From VRUE01 sp963762205 (GTDB taxonomy: Bacteria > Actinomycetota > Thermoleophilia > Solirubrobacterales > 70-9), in assembly GCA_963762205.1 (NCBI GenBank), contig CAVXJZ010000005.1, positions 124,001-188,000 on the forward strand: DNA of 64,000 nucleotides. Direction: 5' to 3'. The position numbers and the translations under genes are program-made. Under the pieces are notes generated by a model. The model was not told the DNA's origin. It did no database searches and worked only from the letters and a program-made list of their open reading frames with translations. Positions 44,267 through 54,224 of the stretch are shown here, one piece after another (the stretch's first letter is position 1; each line of letters starts with the position of its first letter).

Positions 44267-47070
44267 CTAGCCGGGGCGGGTGAGCCGCTCGAGCAGGAGG
44301 AGGAAGGACTCGTAGCGCTCGCCGGTGGCGCGGCTGAGGCCGATCTCGCAGGTGCGGTTGCTGGAGAGGCGGGCGTCGAAGTCGCGCCCCTCGAGCTCGT
44401 CGGCCATCTCGCGGGTGGCGGCCTCGGTCAGCTCGGGATGGGAGAGGCCGCGGTCGCCGGCGAAGCCGCAGCAGGTCGCCGAGGGGGCGACGTAGACCTC
44501 GTCGGCGAGCTCGTCGGCGATCGCCCGCAGGCGCCCGGCGAGCCCCATGTGGCGGGTGGCGCAGGTCGGGTGCACGGTTGCCGAGGCGACCCGGTTGCGG
44601 ACCTCGAGCCAGGGCAGCAGGCGGTCGTGCGCCCAGGCGACCGAGTCGAGGATCTCGAGGCGCGCGTGGCGCTCGGCGTTGGCGTCGTCGAGGACGCCCT
44701 CGCCCGGCTCGGCGATCGCCTGGGTGCAGGAGGCGGCGTCGCAGACGATCGGCAGCGCCCCCTCCCCGCTCCAGCCCCAGAGCCGCTCGATCATCTCGTT
44801 GGCCTTCTCGCGGTGGGCGTCGCGGAAGCCCTTCGAGCTCCACGGCAACCCGCAGCACGAGCCGGGCACGTCCTCGGGGATCCAGACCGGCAGGCCGGCG
44901 CGCCTCGAGACCTCGACCAGCGCCTCGACCGGGGAGCCGGCGTAGATCCGGTTGGTGCAGGAGGGGACGTAGACGGCCGCCGCCCCTTCGTGGAGGGTCA
45001 GCGGCGGCTTCGCGGACGCCGCCCGGGGCAGCGCCCGGCCGCGCTTCGTGCGGCGCGCCAGGGGGCCGCCGATCCGCAGGCCCGCCCGCGACGCCCCCTC
45101 GACCGTCTCCCAGCGCCGGGCCACGGCGAGCGCCCGCCGCTCAGCCCGCTCGCCGTGGCGCTCGGCGCGCATCTCCTTGACCAGGGCGCCCGTGTCGATG
45201 CCGACCGGGCAGGCGAGCTGGCAGGAGCCGTCCGCGGCGCAGGTCTCCAGCGCGTCGTACTCGAACTCGTCGAGCAGCGCCCGGCGCAGCGGCGAGCCCT
45301 CCGGCTGGCGCTCGATCTCGCGGCGCAGGACGATCCGCTGGCGCGGCGTCGTGGTCAGGTTGCGACTCGGGCAGACGGGCTCGCAGAAGCCGCACTCGAC
45401 GCAGGCCGTCGCCGACTCCTCGATCGGCGGCGTCGTTTTCAGGTTGCGCAGGTGCACCTCCGGATCGCGGCTGAGGACGACGCCGGGCGCGAGCACGCCA
45501 TCGGGGTCGGCGAGCTCCTTCACCCGCCACATCAGGCCCGTCGCCCGCTCCCCCCACTCGCGCTCGACATAGGGGGCCATGTTGACGCCGGTCCCGTGCT
45601 CGGCCTTCAGCGAGCCGTCGTACTTGCCGACGATCAGCTCGACCAGCTCCGCCATCAGGGCCTGGTAGCGCTCGACGTCCTCCTCCTTGGCGAAGTCGGG
45701 GGTGAGCATGAAGTGCAGGTTCCCGGCCGAGGCGTGGCCGGCGACGCCGGGCAGGAAGCCGTGCTTGCCGAGCAGCGCCTGCAGGTCGCGGGCGCCCTCG
45801 GCGATCCGCTCGGGCGGGACGCAGACGTCCTCGACGATCAGCGCCGTGCCGGGCGGGCGCAGCTTGCCGATCAGCCCGTGCAGCCCCTCCCGGACCCGCC
45901 AGGCGAGCTCGATCTCCTCGGCCTCGCGGGTGAAGGCGACCGGGCGGATCGTCTCGTGGCCCGAGAGGACCGCCTCGGCCCGGGCGACGAGAGCGTCGAG
46001 CTCGTCGTCCGAGTCGCCGCCGAACTCGACCAGCAGGACGGCGGACTCGGGCGGCAGCTCCTTCCACTCCTGCGGGCGCGCCGACCATGTTCCAGGCGGC
46101 CGTGATCAGGGCCGGGGCGACCATCAGCTCGACCGCGGTGGCGCCCGCCTCGACGAAATCGCGGACCGGGGCGATCGCCTCGTCGATCCCCGGGAAGTGG
46201 ATCCACGCCGTGGTCGTGCGGGCGGGCAGGGGAACCGTCTCGAAGACGGCCTCGGCGACGAACGCCAGGGTGCCCTCGGAGCCGACCAGCAGGCGGCGGA
46301 AGATCTCCAGCGGCTCGTCGGCGTCGAGGAAGGCGCAGAGGCGGTAGCCGGTGGTGTTCTTGATCGCGAACTTGCGGCGGATGCGCGCGCTCAGCTCCTC
46401 GTCGGCGCGGATCTCGTCGCGGATCGCCTCGAGGCCGGCGAGGAGCTCGGGCTCCGCGGCCGCGAAGCGCTCGGCGGCGTCGGGGGCGGCGGTGTCGATC
46501 GTCGTCCCCGAGGGCAGGACGAAGGTCAGCGAGCGCAGGGTCGAGTAGGAGTCCCGGGTCGTCCCGCAGCGCATGCCGCCGGAGTTGTTCGCGACCACGC
46601 CGCCGACCGTGGCGATGTCGGTGCTCGCCGGGTCGGGCCCGAGCTTGCGGCCGTGGGGGGCGAGGACGCGGTTGGCGTGGCCGAGAACGGTGCCCGGCTT
46701 GACTCGGGCCAGGGAGCCGTCCTCCTCGACCGCGACGCCGCCGAAGTGGCGGCGGACGTCGACGAGGATCCCGTCGCCCTGGCCCTGGCCGCTGAGGCTG
46801 GTGCCACCGGCACGAAAGACGACCGGCATGCTCGGCGCGGCGGCCGTAGTCGAGGACCCTGGCGACGTCGTCCTCGTCGCGAGCCATCACCACCGCCTGC
46901 GGGAGCAGGCGGTAGGGGCTGGCGTCGGAGGCGTAGCGGACGATGTCGCGCGGCGCGAGCGAGCACGCGCTCGGCGCCGAGCAGCGCCTCGAGCTCGCCG
47001 CGCAGCGGCTGCGCCGCTCCCTCCGCCAGCGACTCCGGGGCACGGTCGGAGGCGGCGGCGGCGCCGTCAT
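44267..47070 (-). CDS. FAD- and Fe-S-binding 2-hydroxyacid dehydrogenase, several apparent frameshifts
   Basis: About 935 residues when repaired. Order: PCMH-type FAD domain (MPVVFRAGGTSLSGQ, GGVVANNSGGMRCG, KNTTGYRL), FAD-linked oxidase C-terminal domain (EHGTGVNMAPYVEREWG), 4Fe-4S clusters (CVECGFCEPVCPSR, CAADGSCQLACPVG) and two CCG domains (GSCCGLPWSS, ATCCGFAGDRG). This is the D-lactate/glycolate/D-2-hydroxyacid dehydrogenase (GlcD-GlcF-like) fusion that passes electrons to the membrane. Reading needs one-base removals near 46077, 46830 and 46955, and the N-terminal frame is unclear beyond that, so the ATG at 47070 is tentative. It starts 4 bases after the decarboxylase stop, implying an operon. 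Confidence 0.8.
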
Positions 47071-47074
47071 CGGC

Positions 47075-48674
47075 CTAGAACAGCGACATGCCCGGCTCCA
47101 CCGGGACTTCGACCAGCTCGGGGCTCGACGAGGAGAGCGCCCTCGCCAGCGCCCCGGCGACTTCGTCGCGGTCGCCCGCGGTGGCGGTGGAGACCCCGTA
47201 GCCGGCGGCGACCGCGGCCACGTCGAGCTTCGGCAGGTCGAGGCCCGGCGCGCCGGCCACCTGCTCGACCTCGGCGAACCACTTGAGGATCGCGTACTCG
47301 CTGTTGTTGAGGACCAGGTAGGTGACCGGGACGTCGTAGGCGACGGCGGTCCAGAAGGCGGTGATCGCGTACTGGGCGGAGCCCTCGCCGAGCACGCAGA
47401 CGACCGGGCGGTCGGGCTGGGCAAGCTGCACGCCGACCGAGGCGGCGAGGCCGAAGCCGAGGCCGCCGCCGGCGCTGAAGTGGTAGCTGCCGGGTCGCGA
47501 GATGCGCAGCTGGTTGCGCAGGGCGAGGGTGCTGGCCGGGGACTCGAGGACGACGATCGCGTCCTCGGGCAGGACCTCGGCGAGGGCAGAGTGCACGGTG
47601 GAGGAGTTGAGCGGGTCGGTCGCCGGGATCTCCTCCGGGCCCGGGTTGGGCTCCGGCCCCGGGCGCGACGACTCCGGCACCCGCTCGAGCAGCGCCGTCA
47701 GCGTGAGCCCGACGTCGGCGACGATCGCGTCTCCCATCGGCGCCCGCGCGGCCTCGTCGGGGTCGCTGGTGATCGCGACCAGCTCCGCCTCGTCCGGCAG
47801 CAGCGCGCCGGGGATGTGGGGGTAGTAGGGGAAGACGGAGCTGCCGACGACGAGGATCAGGTCGTGGCCCTCGAGGGTCTGGCCGACCGGGCCGATCGCG
47901 GGCGGCAGGACGCCGCGGAAATTCGGGTGGCCCTCGGGGAAGCCGAGGCGGACGCCGCCGGTCGCCGGGCTCGCCCAGACCGGTAGGCGCTGGCGCTCGG
48001 CGAGCGCGACCGCGGCGTCCCATCCGCCGGAGGCGTCGATGTCCGGACCGGCGACGAGCACCGGGTTGGAGGCCGCGTCGAGTCGCTCGGCGAGGGCGCG
48101 CGACGGCGTCCGGGTCGGCGCTCGCGCGACCGCCCACCTGGCGGGCGATGGCGTGGGCGACGTCGGTCTCGTCGACCTCCGCGTACCAGTCGTCCATCGG
48201 GATCGAGACGAAGGTCGGGCCCCGCGGAGGAAGCTCGGCGAGGTGGGCTCCGTGGGCGAGGGCGAGGGGCACGTCCTCGGCGCGGGCCGGCTCGAAGGAC
48301 CACTTGACCAGCGGGTGCGGCATGCGGGTCGCGTCGCGGTTGGTGAGGTTCGCCTGCAGGGTGATCTGGGCGCGGGTCTGCTGCCCGGCGGTGACCAGCA
48401 CCGGCGAGTGGTTCGCCTGGGCGTTGAAGATCGCCCCCATCGCGTTGCCGACCCCCGGCGCCGTGTGGAGGTTGGCGATCGAGACGCGCCCGGATGCCTG
48501 CGCGTAGCCGTCGGCCATGCCGACCACCACCGCCTCCTGCAGACCGAGCACGTAACGGAAGTCGGCCGGGAAATCGGCGAGCATCGGCAACTCGGTCGAA
48601 CCGGGGTTCCCGAACATGGTCGTCATCCCGCGAGCGCGGAAGAGATCGAAGCTCGCCTCCCGGACCGTCGCCAT
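47075..48674 (-). CDS. mdlC: Benzoylformate-decarboxylase-like ThDP enzyme, one apparent frameshift
   Basis: About 533 residues. N-terminal ThDP Pyr domain with MFGNPGSTELPML and GLQEAVVVGMADGYAQASGR (catalytic Glu), central domain from GPDIDASGGWDAA, and the PP domain with GEGSAQYAITAFWTA and LVLNNSEY (Mg/ThDP motif). These resemble MdlC, which turns benzoylformate into benzaldehyde, although 2-oxoacid specificity cannot be read. The frame breaks in the GGG run at 48094-48096; deleting one base joins DPDAVAR to LAERLDAA. ATG 48674. With the adjoining 2-hydroxyacid dehydrogenase it suggests a mandelate-type two-step catabolic module. Confidence 0.83.
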
Positions 48675-48731
48675 CGGCGCACCATATCTTCGACCGTTCA
48701 AGCGGGCACGGAGGGTGCCGATACCCGGACC

Positions 48732-49466
48732 ATGACCGGACGCAGCATGGGACCCATGCGCGAGGCGAGGCGAGCCCCCGCGCTGCGCGCGAGCCTGGCG
48801 GCGCTCTTCGCGCTGCTCGTGGTCGGCCTCGCCGCCTGGGCGGCGTCGACGGCCGAGGCGGGGCCGGCGACGACGCGGACCGTCTACGCGACCGGGAGGA
48901 TCGTCCCGATACCGGCCGCGATTCCCCACGAAGAGGGCGACATGGTCGACCGGCGCATCCTCCCCGACCTGCGCTGGATCTCGCAGCGCTTTCGCATCTA
49001 CGTCACCGACGGCTACTCGGGGCCGCTGCCCGGCGGCGGCGGCCGCGCGGGCTGCCGCCGATGCCACACGCGCCACTCCGACCACTACAACGGCCTGGCC
49101 GTCGACATCGTCCCCGACGGTGGGGGGAGCCGCTGCGACCGCAGCTGGCGCTCGATCACCAGGCTGGCACGCTGGGCGGAGCCGCGCCAGAACCGCCCCC
49201 GCCCGCCCTTCCGCTGGGTCGGCTACGACGGCGACCGCGGCCACGGCTGCGGCAACCACCTGCACCTCTCCTGGAATCACGCCGCCGCCCCCGAGTACCG
49301 GCTCGCCGAATGGGTGGAGGTGTTCCCGAGCGGGCAGGTCGGCGCGACCGCACCGGCTGCCGACGGCCAGCCCGCCGGCCTGCCGCCCCAGGCAGAGCCG
49401 CCGAAGGGAGCGACCGGCGGCGTCTCCCAGATCCGCACGGGCGGCCTCGCGCCGCGGCGCGACTAG
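48732..49466 (+). CDS. Secreted M15-like zinc peptidase
   Basis: A 244-residue exported protein with a signal peptide (ALFALLVVGLAAWAASTAEA). The core holds HSDHYNGLAVDIVP (His and Asp ligands, spacing as in VanY-type SxHxxGxAxD) and GNHLHLSWNH (HxH), the zinc and catalytic layout of M15 carboxypeptidases. Two Cys pairs (CRRC and RGHGCG) may form disulfides. The C-terminal 55 residues are Pro/Gly/Ala-rich. ATG 48732; GTG-free region ahead. Likely acts on peptidoglycan; assignment rests on motif spacing. Confidence 0.7.
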   Translation: MTGRSMGPMREARRAPALRASLAALFALLVVGLAAWAASTAEAGPATTRTVYATGRIVPIPAAIPHEEGDMVDRRILPDLRWISQRFRIYVTDGYSGPLPGGGGRAGCRRCHTRHSDHYNGLAVDIVPDGGGSRCDRSWRSITRLARWAEPRQNRPRPPFRWVGYDGDRGHGCGNHLHLSWNHAAAPEYRLAEWVEVFPSGQVGATAPAADGQPAGLPPQAEPPKGATGGVSQIRTGGLAPRRD

Positions 49467-49488
49467 GCCCTTCTAGGATGGGCGGCCG

Positions 49489-49962
49489 ATGCGCCGCCCA
49501 CTCGCACTCGTGCTCGCCGGCGCGGCGCTTCTGCTCGCCGCCGGTTGCGGCGACGCCGGCGACGAGACGCCGGTCGCCTGCCTGAACGGCAGCGGCGCCT
49601 ACCTGCGGGCGCTCGGCGAGGCGCCGGGAGAGGTGACCCTGGCCGGCGGCGTGCCGATCTCCGACTGCCTGGCGGAGAACCAGGCCGGCGGCGACCTGGC
49701 AACGGTCGGCGACTCGATGGTGCGGTCGGCGACGGCGCTCAACGCCGCGGCGCGGGCCCACCCGGGTGGCGAGGCGAACGTCGAGCTCGGCTATCTGATC
49801 GGAGCCGGACAGCATGGCGCGGAAAGAACCGGCGGCATCCACGCGGAGCTGATGCGGCGCCTGATCGCCGCCGCCACCTACAGTCCCGGCCGCCGGGTGC
49901 TGGGCAAGCGGTTCGAGCGGGCCTATCGGGAGGGCTTCGACGCCGGACTCGAAGACGGCTAG
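49489..49962 (+). CDS. Hypothetical lipoprotein
   Basis: A 157-residue protein whose N-terminus ends in the lipobox LLAAGCGD, so the Cys would be lipidated. The mature part has two further Cys (VACLNG, SDCLAE) and helical segments (MVRSATALNAAARAHPG, MRRLIAAATYSPG). No family recognised. It lies between the M15-like peptidase and fumarase on the same strand. Confidence 0.65.
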   Translation: MRRPLALVLAGAALLLAAGCGDAGDETPVACLNGSGAYLRALGEAPGEVTLAGGVPISDCLAENQAGGDLATVGDSMVRSATALNAAARAHPGGEANVELGYLIGAGQHGAERTGGIHAELMRRLIAAATYSPGRRVLGKRFERAYREGFDAGLEDG

Positions 49963-50009
49963 CGGCGCCGGGAAGGCCGCTCTTGAATACGCTCCGTGCA
50001 CACGACTCG

Positions 50010-51338
50010 ATGGAGGCACCGACTTTGACTGAGCAGCTCTGGGGTGGCGAGACCACCAAGGCCGTCGACAACTTCCCGGTCTCGGGAGAGCGGGTGCCGG
50101 TGCCGGTGGTGCGCTGGCTGGGGCGCCTGAAGGCGGCCGCGGCGACCGCGAACGCGGAGCTCGGGGAGCTCGACGCCGAGCTCGCGGCGCGGATCGCCGA
50201 GGCCGGCGAGGCGGTCGCCGCCGGCGAGCACGACGACCAGTTCCCGATCGACGTCTTCCAGACCGGTTCCGGCACCTCCTCCAACATGAACGCGAACGAG
50301 GTGCTCGCCAACCTCGCCGGCGACGGTGCCCACCCGAACGACCACGTCAACATGGGCCAGTCCTCGAACGACGTCTTCCCCTCCGCCGTCCACCTGGCGG
50401 CGCTGGGCGAGGTCACCCGCGACCTGCTGCCCGCGATGGGCAACCTGGAGGAGGCGCTGGAGGGGAAGCAGCAGCAGTTCGCCGACGTCGTCAAGGCGGG
50501 GCGCACGCACCTGATGGACGCGGTCCCCGTCACCCTCGGCCAGGAGTTCGGCGGCTACGCGGCGCAGGTGCGGCTCGGCATCCAGCGGATCGACGCGACC
50601 CTGCGGCGGGTCGGCCAGATCCCGCTCGGCGGCACCGCCACCGGCACCGGCCTCAACACCCACCCGGAGTTCGCCGCCAGGGTTCGCGAGAAGCTCGCCG
50701 CCGACACCGGCCTGGCGATCTCGGCGCCGCTTGATCCCTTCGAGGCGCAGGGCAACCGCGACGCCCTTGTCGAGCTCTCCGGAGCGCTCAAGGTCTACGC
50801 GGTCTCGCTCAACAAGATCGCCAACGACCTGGCGCTGATGGGCTCCGGCCCGCGCGCCGGGCTCGCCGAGCTGCGGCTGCCGGAGCTGCAGAAGGGCTCC
50901 TCGATCATGCCCGGCAAGGTCAACCCGGTGATCCCCGAGGTCGTGATCCAGGTCGCCGCCCAGGTGATCGGCAACGACGCCGCGATCACAGTCGCCGGCA
51001 GCCAGGGCCAGTTCGAGCTCAACGTGCGTGTGCCGCTGATCGCCCGCAACCTGCTCGACTCGATCAAGCTGCTCGCCTCGGCCTCGCGCCTGCTCGGCGA
51101 CAAATGCGTCGCAGGGCTCGAGGCCAACGAGGAGATGACCGAGCGGCATGCCGAGGCGACGCTGGCGACGGCGACGGCGCTCAACCCCCACATCGGCTAC
51201 GACCGCGCTGCCGACATCGTCAAGGTGGCGGTCGAGTCGGGTCGCTCCCTGCGCGAGGTCGCCCTCGAGCAGGGCGTCGAGCCGGGCGTGCTCGAGAAGG
51301 CACTGGACCACCGTCGCATGGCCCGCCCGCACGAGTAG
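50010..51338 (+). CDS. fumC: Class II fumarate hydratase
   Basis: A 442-residue TCA-cycle enzyme that hydrates fumarate to malate. It has TGSGTSSNMNANEV, HPNDHVNMGQSSNDVFPSA, the catalytic His in KAGRTHLMDA and the signature GSSIMPGKVNPVI. Length and order match FumC (oxygen-stable, iron-free). ATG 50010 fits family starts; TTG 50025 is a weaker alternative. A convergent hairpin follows. Fumarase joins aconitase and 2-oxoglutarate dehydrogenase as TCA genes spread across this window. Confidence 0.95.
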   Translation: MEAPTLTEQLWGGETTKAVDNFPVSGERVPVPVVRWLGRLKAAAATANAELGELDAELAARIAEAGEAVAAGEHDDQFPIDVFQTGSGTSSNMNANEVLANLAGDGAHPNDHVNMGQSSNDVFPSAVHLAALGEVTRDLLPAMGNLEEALEGKQQQFADVVKAGRTHLMDAVPVTLGQEFGGYAAQVRLGIQRIDATLRRVGQIPLGGTATGTGLNTHPEFAARVREKLAADTGLAISAPLDPFEAQGNRDALVELSGALKVYAVSLNKIANDLALMGSGPRAGLAELRLPELQKGSSIMPGKVNPVIPEVVIQVAAQVIGNDAAITVAGSQGQFELNVRVPLIARNLLDSIKLLASASRLLGDKCVAGLEANEEMTERHAEATLATATALNPHIGYDRAADIVKVAVESGRSLREVALEQGVEPGVLEKALDHRRMARPHE

Positions 51339-51364
51339 CGCCCGCGGTCCTCGCAGGCAAGTTG

Positions 51365-51382
51365 ACCCCGCCCCAGCGGGGT
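51365..51382. terminator. Convergent hairpin between fumC and an aldehyde dehydrogenase
   Basis: ACCCCGC (51365-51371), loop CCCA, GCGGGGT (51376-51382) followed by AAAA. It sits between two converging stops and can serve both strands. Confidence 0.55.
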
Positions 51383-51428
51383 AAAACGCCCGAGCGGCGA
51401 AGGACGGCCGCGGCGAGCGGAGCCGCCG

Positions 51429-52874
51429 TCAGCCCTGGAGGGTGACGAAGCGCTCCTCGGTCAGCTCGATCACGGCGAAGGCCGGGCCCTCGCGGGTGTT
51501 GCCGGAGTCCTTGACGCCGCCGTAGGGCATCTGGTCGGCGCGGAAGGTCGGAACCTCGTTGATCAGGACGCCGCCGAACTCGAGCGCGGCGGCGGCCTCC
51601 AGGCCGCGGCCCATGTCGCGGGTGAAGACCCCCGCCTGCAGGCCGAACTTCGAGTCGTTGGCCCTACGCAGGGCCTCGCCGAACTCCGTATAGCGGTCGA
51701 TCGTCGCCACCGGTCCGAAGATCTCCTCGCACCAGACCTTGGACTCGCGCGGCGGCGAGCCGAGCAGGGTCGGGGCCAGGCAGCGGCCGTCGTCGACGAG
51801 CTCGCCCCCGGTCAGCAGCTCGGCTCCTTCCGCGACCGCCTCGTCGACCCACCCCTTGACCCGGTCGCGGTCGCCAGGGGAGATCAGCGGGCCGACGTCG
51901 GTCTCGGCATCGAGCGGGTCGCCGACCCGCAGCGACTCGGCGTTGGCGACGAGGCGCTCGGTGAAGGCGTCGGCGACCTCCTCCTGGACGAGGATCCGCT
52001 GGATCGAGATGCAGCTCTGGCCGGCGTGCGAGTAGGCGTGCAGTTTGGCCTTGTCGGCCGCGACCTCCCAATCCCCGTCGGAGTGGACGATCAGCGGCGC
52101 GTTGGAGCCCAGCTCGAGGTTGACCTTCTTGTGCGGTACGCGGCTGCGGATCCCCCAGCCGACGGCGGCCGATCCGGTGAAGCTCAGCGCCCGGGTCAGC
52201 TCGTGCTCGACGATCGCGTTGCCGACGGCGGAGCCCGGCCCCGGGATCACGCTCAGCCAGCCCTCGGGCAGTCCCGCCTCGATCAGGACCTCGGCCAGCT
52301 TCAGCGCTGAGATCGGCGTCTGCCCGGCCGGCTTGAGGACGACGGCGTTGCCGGCGGCGAGGGCCGGGCCGAGCTTGTGGGCGACGAGGTTGAGCGGAAA
52401 GTTGAAGGGGCTGATCGCGCCGACGACGCCGAACGGGACCCTGGTCATCACGCCGAGCTTGCCGGCGCCCGCCGGGGAGGCCTCCATCGGCACGGTGCCG
52501 CCGCTCAGCTTGCGCGCCTCGACCGCCGAGAACCTGAGCGTGTCGGCGCAGCGGGCGGCCTCCACGTTCGCCGTCTTCAACGGCTTGCCGGCCTCCGAGG
52601 CGATCACGAGGCCGAGCTCCTCGACCCGGCCGGCGACCAGCTCGGCGGCGCGCTCGAGGACCGCTGCGCGGGCGTGCTGGGGGAAGTCGCCCGAGTCGAA
52701 GGCCTCGCGTGCCGCGCGGGCGGCGCGATCGACGAGCGCCTCGTCGCCCTGGGCGACGCGGCCGACCGGCGTGCCGTCGTAGGGGCTCAGTACCTCGTCC
52801 CACTCGCCGGTCTCGACCCACTCGCCGGCGGCGAGGAGCTTGTGATCGACGGCCTCGACTGCCTGCGTCGCCAT
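51429..52874 (-). CDS. NAD(P)-dependent aldehyde dehydrogenase
   Basis: A 481-residue member of the aldehyde dehydrogenase superfamily, oxidising an aldehyde to an acid. FGVVGAISPFNFPLNL and VLKPAGQTPISALKLAE form the cofactor site, LELGSNAP carries the general base Glu, and the catalytic Cys is in HAGQSCISIQR. VWCEEIFGPVATIDRY and GFGGVLINEVPTF-like FGGVLINEVPTFR complete the fold. Start ATG 52874. Substrate unknown; it resembles lactaldehyde/glyceraldehyde-type enzymes, but that is a weak impression. Confidence 0.9.
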   Translation of the reverse strand: MATQAVEAVDHKLLAAGEWVETGEWDEVLSPYDGTPVGRVAQGDEALVDRAARAAREAFDSGDFPQHARAAVLERAAELVAGRVEELGLVIASEAGKPLKTANVEAARCADTLRFSAVEARKLSGGTVPMEASPAGAGKLGVMTRVPFGVVGAISPFNFPLNLVAHKLGPALAAGNAVVLKPAGQTPISALKLAEVLIEAGLPEGWLSVIPGPGSAVGNAIVEHELTRALSFTGSAAVGWGIRSRVPHKKVNLELGSNAPLIVHSDGDWEVAADKAKLHAYSHAGQSCISIQRILVQEEVADAFTERLVANAESLRVGDPLDAETDVGPLISPGDRDRVKGWVDEAVAEGAELLTGGELVDDGRCLAPTLLGSPPRESKVWCEEIFGPVATIDRYTEFGEALRRANDSKFGLQAGVFTRDMGRGLEAAAALEFGGVLINEVPTFRADQMPYGGVKDSGNTREGPAFAVIELTEERFVTLQG

Positions 52875-52954
52875 CCGCGGTCTCCTCTCTCGGTTCTCCT
52901 TTCCCAGACTAGAGCAGGCCGAGACTTGGTCGCGCCGAATCTGTTCAACCAAGG

Positions 52955-54193
52955 ATGAGGACCCGCCTCATAGCCATGCTCGTCTTCGCCCTCGCCTGGG
53001 CACCCGGCACGGCCCAGGGGAGCGTCTCCTGGGTGGTCCGCGGCCACGGCTTCGGCCACGGGGTGGGGATGAGCCAGTACGGCGCCTACGGCTACGCGAA
53101 GCACGGCAAGGGCTATCGCTTCATCCTCCGCCACTACTACCGGGGGACGAAGCTGGGCACGCTGCGGCAAGCTCGCGTCGTCCGCGTGCTGGTCGGGGTC
53201 GTCGGCGGCGACATCGGCTTCAGCCGCGCGACCCGCGCCTGCGGCCGCCGCCTCGACCGCGGGCGCGAATACGAGGCGCACCGGGTCGGCTCGCGGGTCA
53301 GGCTGCGTAGCTCGAGCGGGCGGCGGCTCGCCGACTGCGGGAGCAGGCTGCGCGCGACCGGCGCCGGCAGGATCGAGATCGCGGGGATCGGCGTCTACCG
53401 CGGGGCGCTCGAGGTCGTCCCGACCGACTCCGACGTCGGCTCGCTGAACGCGGTCAACGCGGTGCCGGTCGACCAGTACGTGAAGGGCGTGATCGCCAAC
53501 GAGTCCCCCGCCTCCTGGCCGCAGGCGGCGCTCCGCGCACAGGCCGTCGCCGCCCGCTCATATGCGCTCAGCGTGCAGGTCAGCGGCAACGGCTTCGACC
53601 TCTACGACGACACCAGCAGCCAGGTCTACGAGGGAGTGAAGAGCGAGACCGCGGCCACCGACCGCGCCGCCGACGCGACACGGGGAGAGGTCGTCGTCTA
53701 CCGCGACGAGATCGCGGAAGCCTATTTCTCGGCCTGCTCGGGTGGGCACACGGAGAGCATCCAGAACGTCTTCTTCGGCGCCGCCGTTCCCTACCTCGTC
53801 GGCGTCCCCGACCCGTACGACAGCTACTGCCCGCTGCACAGGTGGAAGCTGAAGTTCAGCGGCGCGGAGATCAGCGCCAGGCTCGGCGGCTACCTGGACG
53901 GGCGGCTGAAGAGGGTGCGGATCGTGAAGCGGGGCGCCTCGCCGCGGATCGTCCGGGCCCGCCTCTACGGGACCGGCGGCACGAGCACGATCCGCGGCGA
54001 CCGCCTGGCCTCCGCGCTGGGCGGCTACGACACCTGGATGACCTTCCGCAAGATCGTCCCCGGGCGGAAGGCAGGGGGAGGCGGCGGGGGTGGAGGCGGC
54101 GGCTCGACCGGCGGCGGCCCAACCGGCGGCGGCTCGCCCGGCGGCACGGCCGTCGACATCCCCGGCGGCGGCACGGCCGGATCCGATCCGTAG
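52955..54193 (+). CDS. SpoIID/LytB-domain secreted protein
   Basis: A 412-residue exported protein. A signal peptide (LIAMLVFALAWAPGTAQG) is followed by GHGFGHGVGMSQYGAYGYA, the SpoIID hallmark, and VDQYVKGVIANESPASWP, RAQAVAARSYAL, YSSQVYEG-like TSSQVYEGV and YFSACSGGHTESI. In Bacillus SpoIID is a lytic transglycosylase acting on denuded glycan; in non-sporulating actinobacteria this domain is found in secreted wall-active proteins. The C-terminal 40 residues are a Gly/Ser/Thr/Pro-rich low-complexity tail. ATG 52955. Confidence 0.88.
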   Translation: MRTRLIAMLVFALAWAPGTAQGSVSWVVRGHGFGHGVGMSQYGAYGYAKHGKGYRFILRHYYRGTKLGTLRQARVVRVLVGVVGGDIGFSRATRACGRRLDRGREYEAHRVGSRVRLRSSSGRRLADCGSRLRATGAGRIEIAGIGVYRGALEVVPTDSDVGSLNAVNAVPVDQYVKGVIANESPASWPQAALRAQAVAARSYALSVQVSGNGFDLYDDTSSQVYEGVKSETAATDRAADATRGEVVVYRDEIAEAYFSACSGGHTESIQNVFFGAAVPYLVGVPDPYDSYCPLHRWKLKFSGAEISARLGGYLDGRLKRVRIVKRGASPRIVRARLYGTGGTSTIRGDRLASALGGYDTWMTFRKIVPGRKAGGGGGGGGGGSTGGGPTGGGSPGGTAVDIPGGGTAGSDP

Positions 54194-54224
54194 ACGGGGA
54201 CGGCCTGCGGCGGCCGGTGGGAGC

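Noticed and set aside
46077..46955. Programmed frameshifting as the cause of the frame changes
   Set aside because: Changes occur in many unrelated genes, mostly without slippery sequences or stem-loops, and never as deletions.
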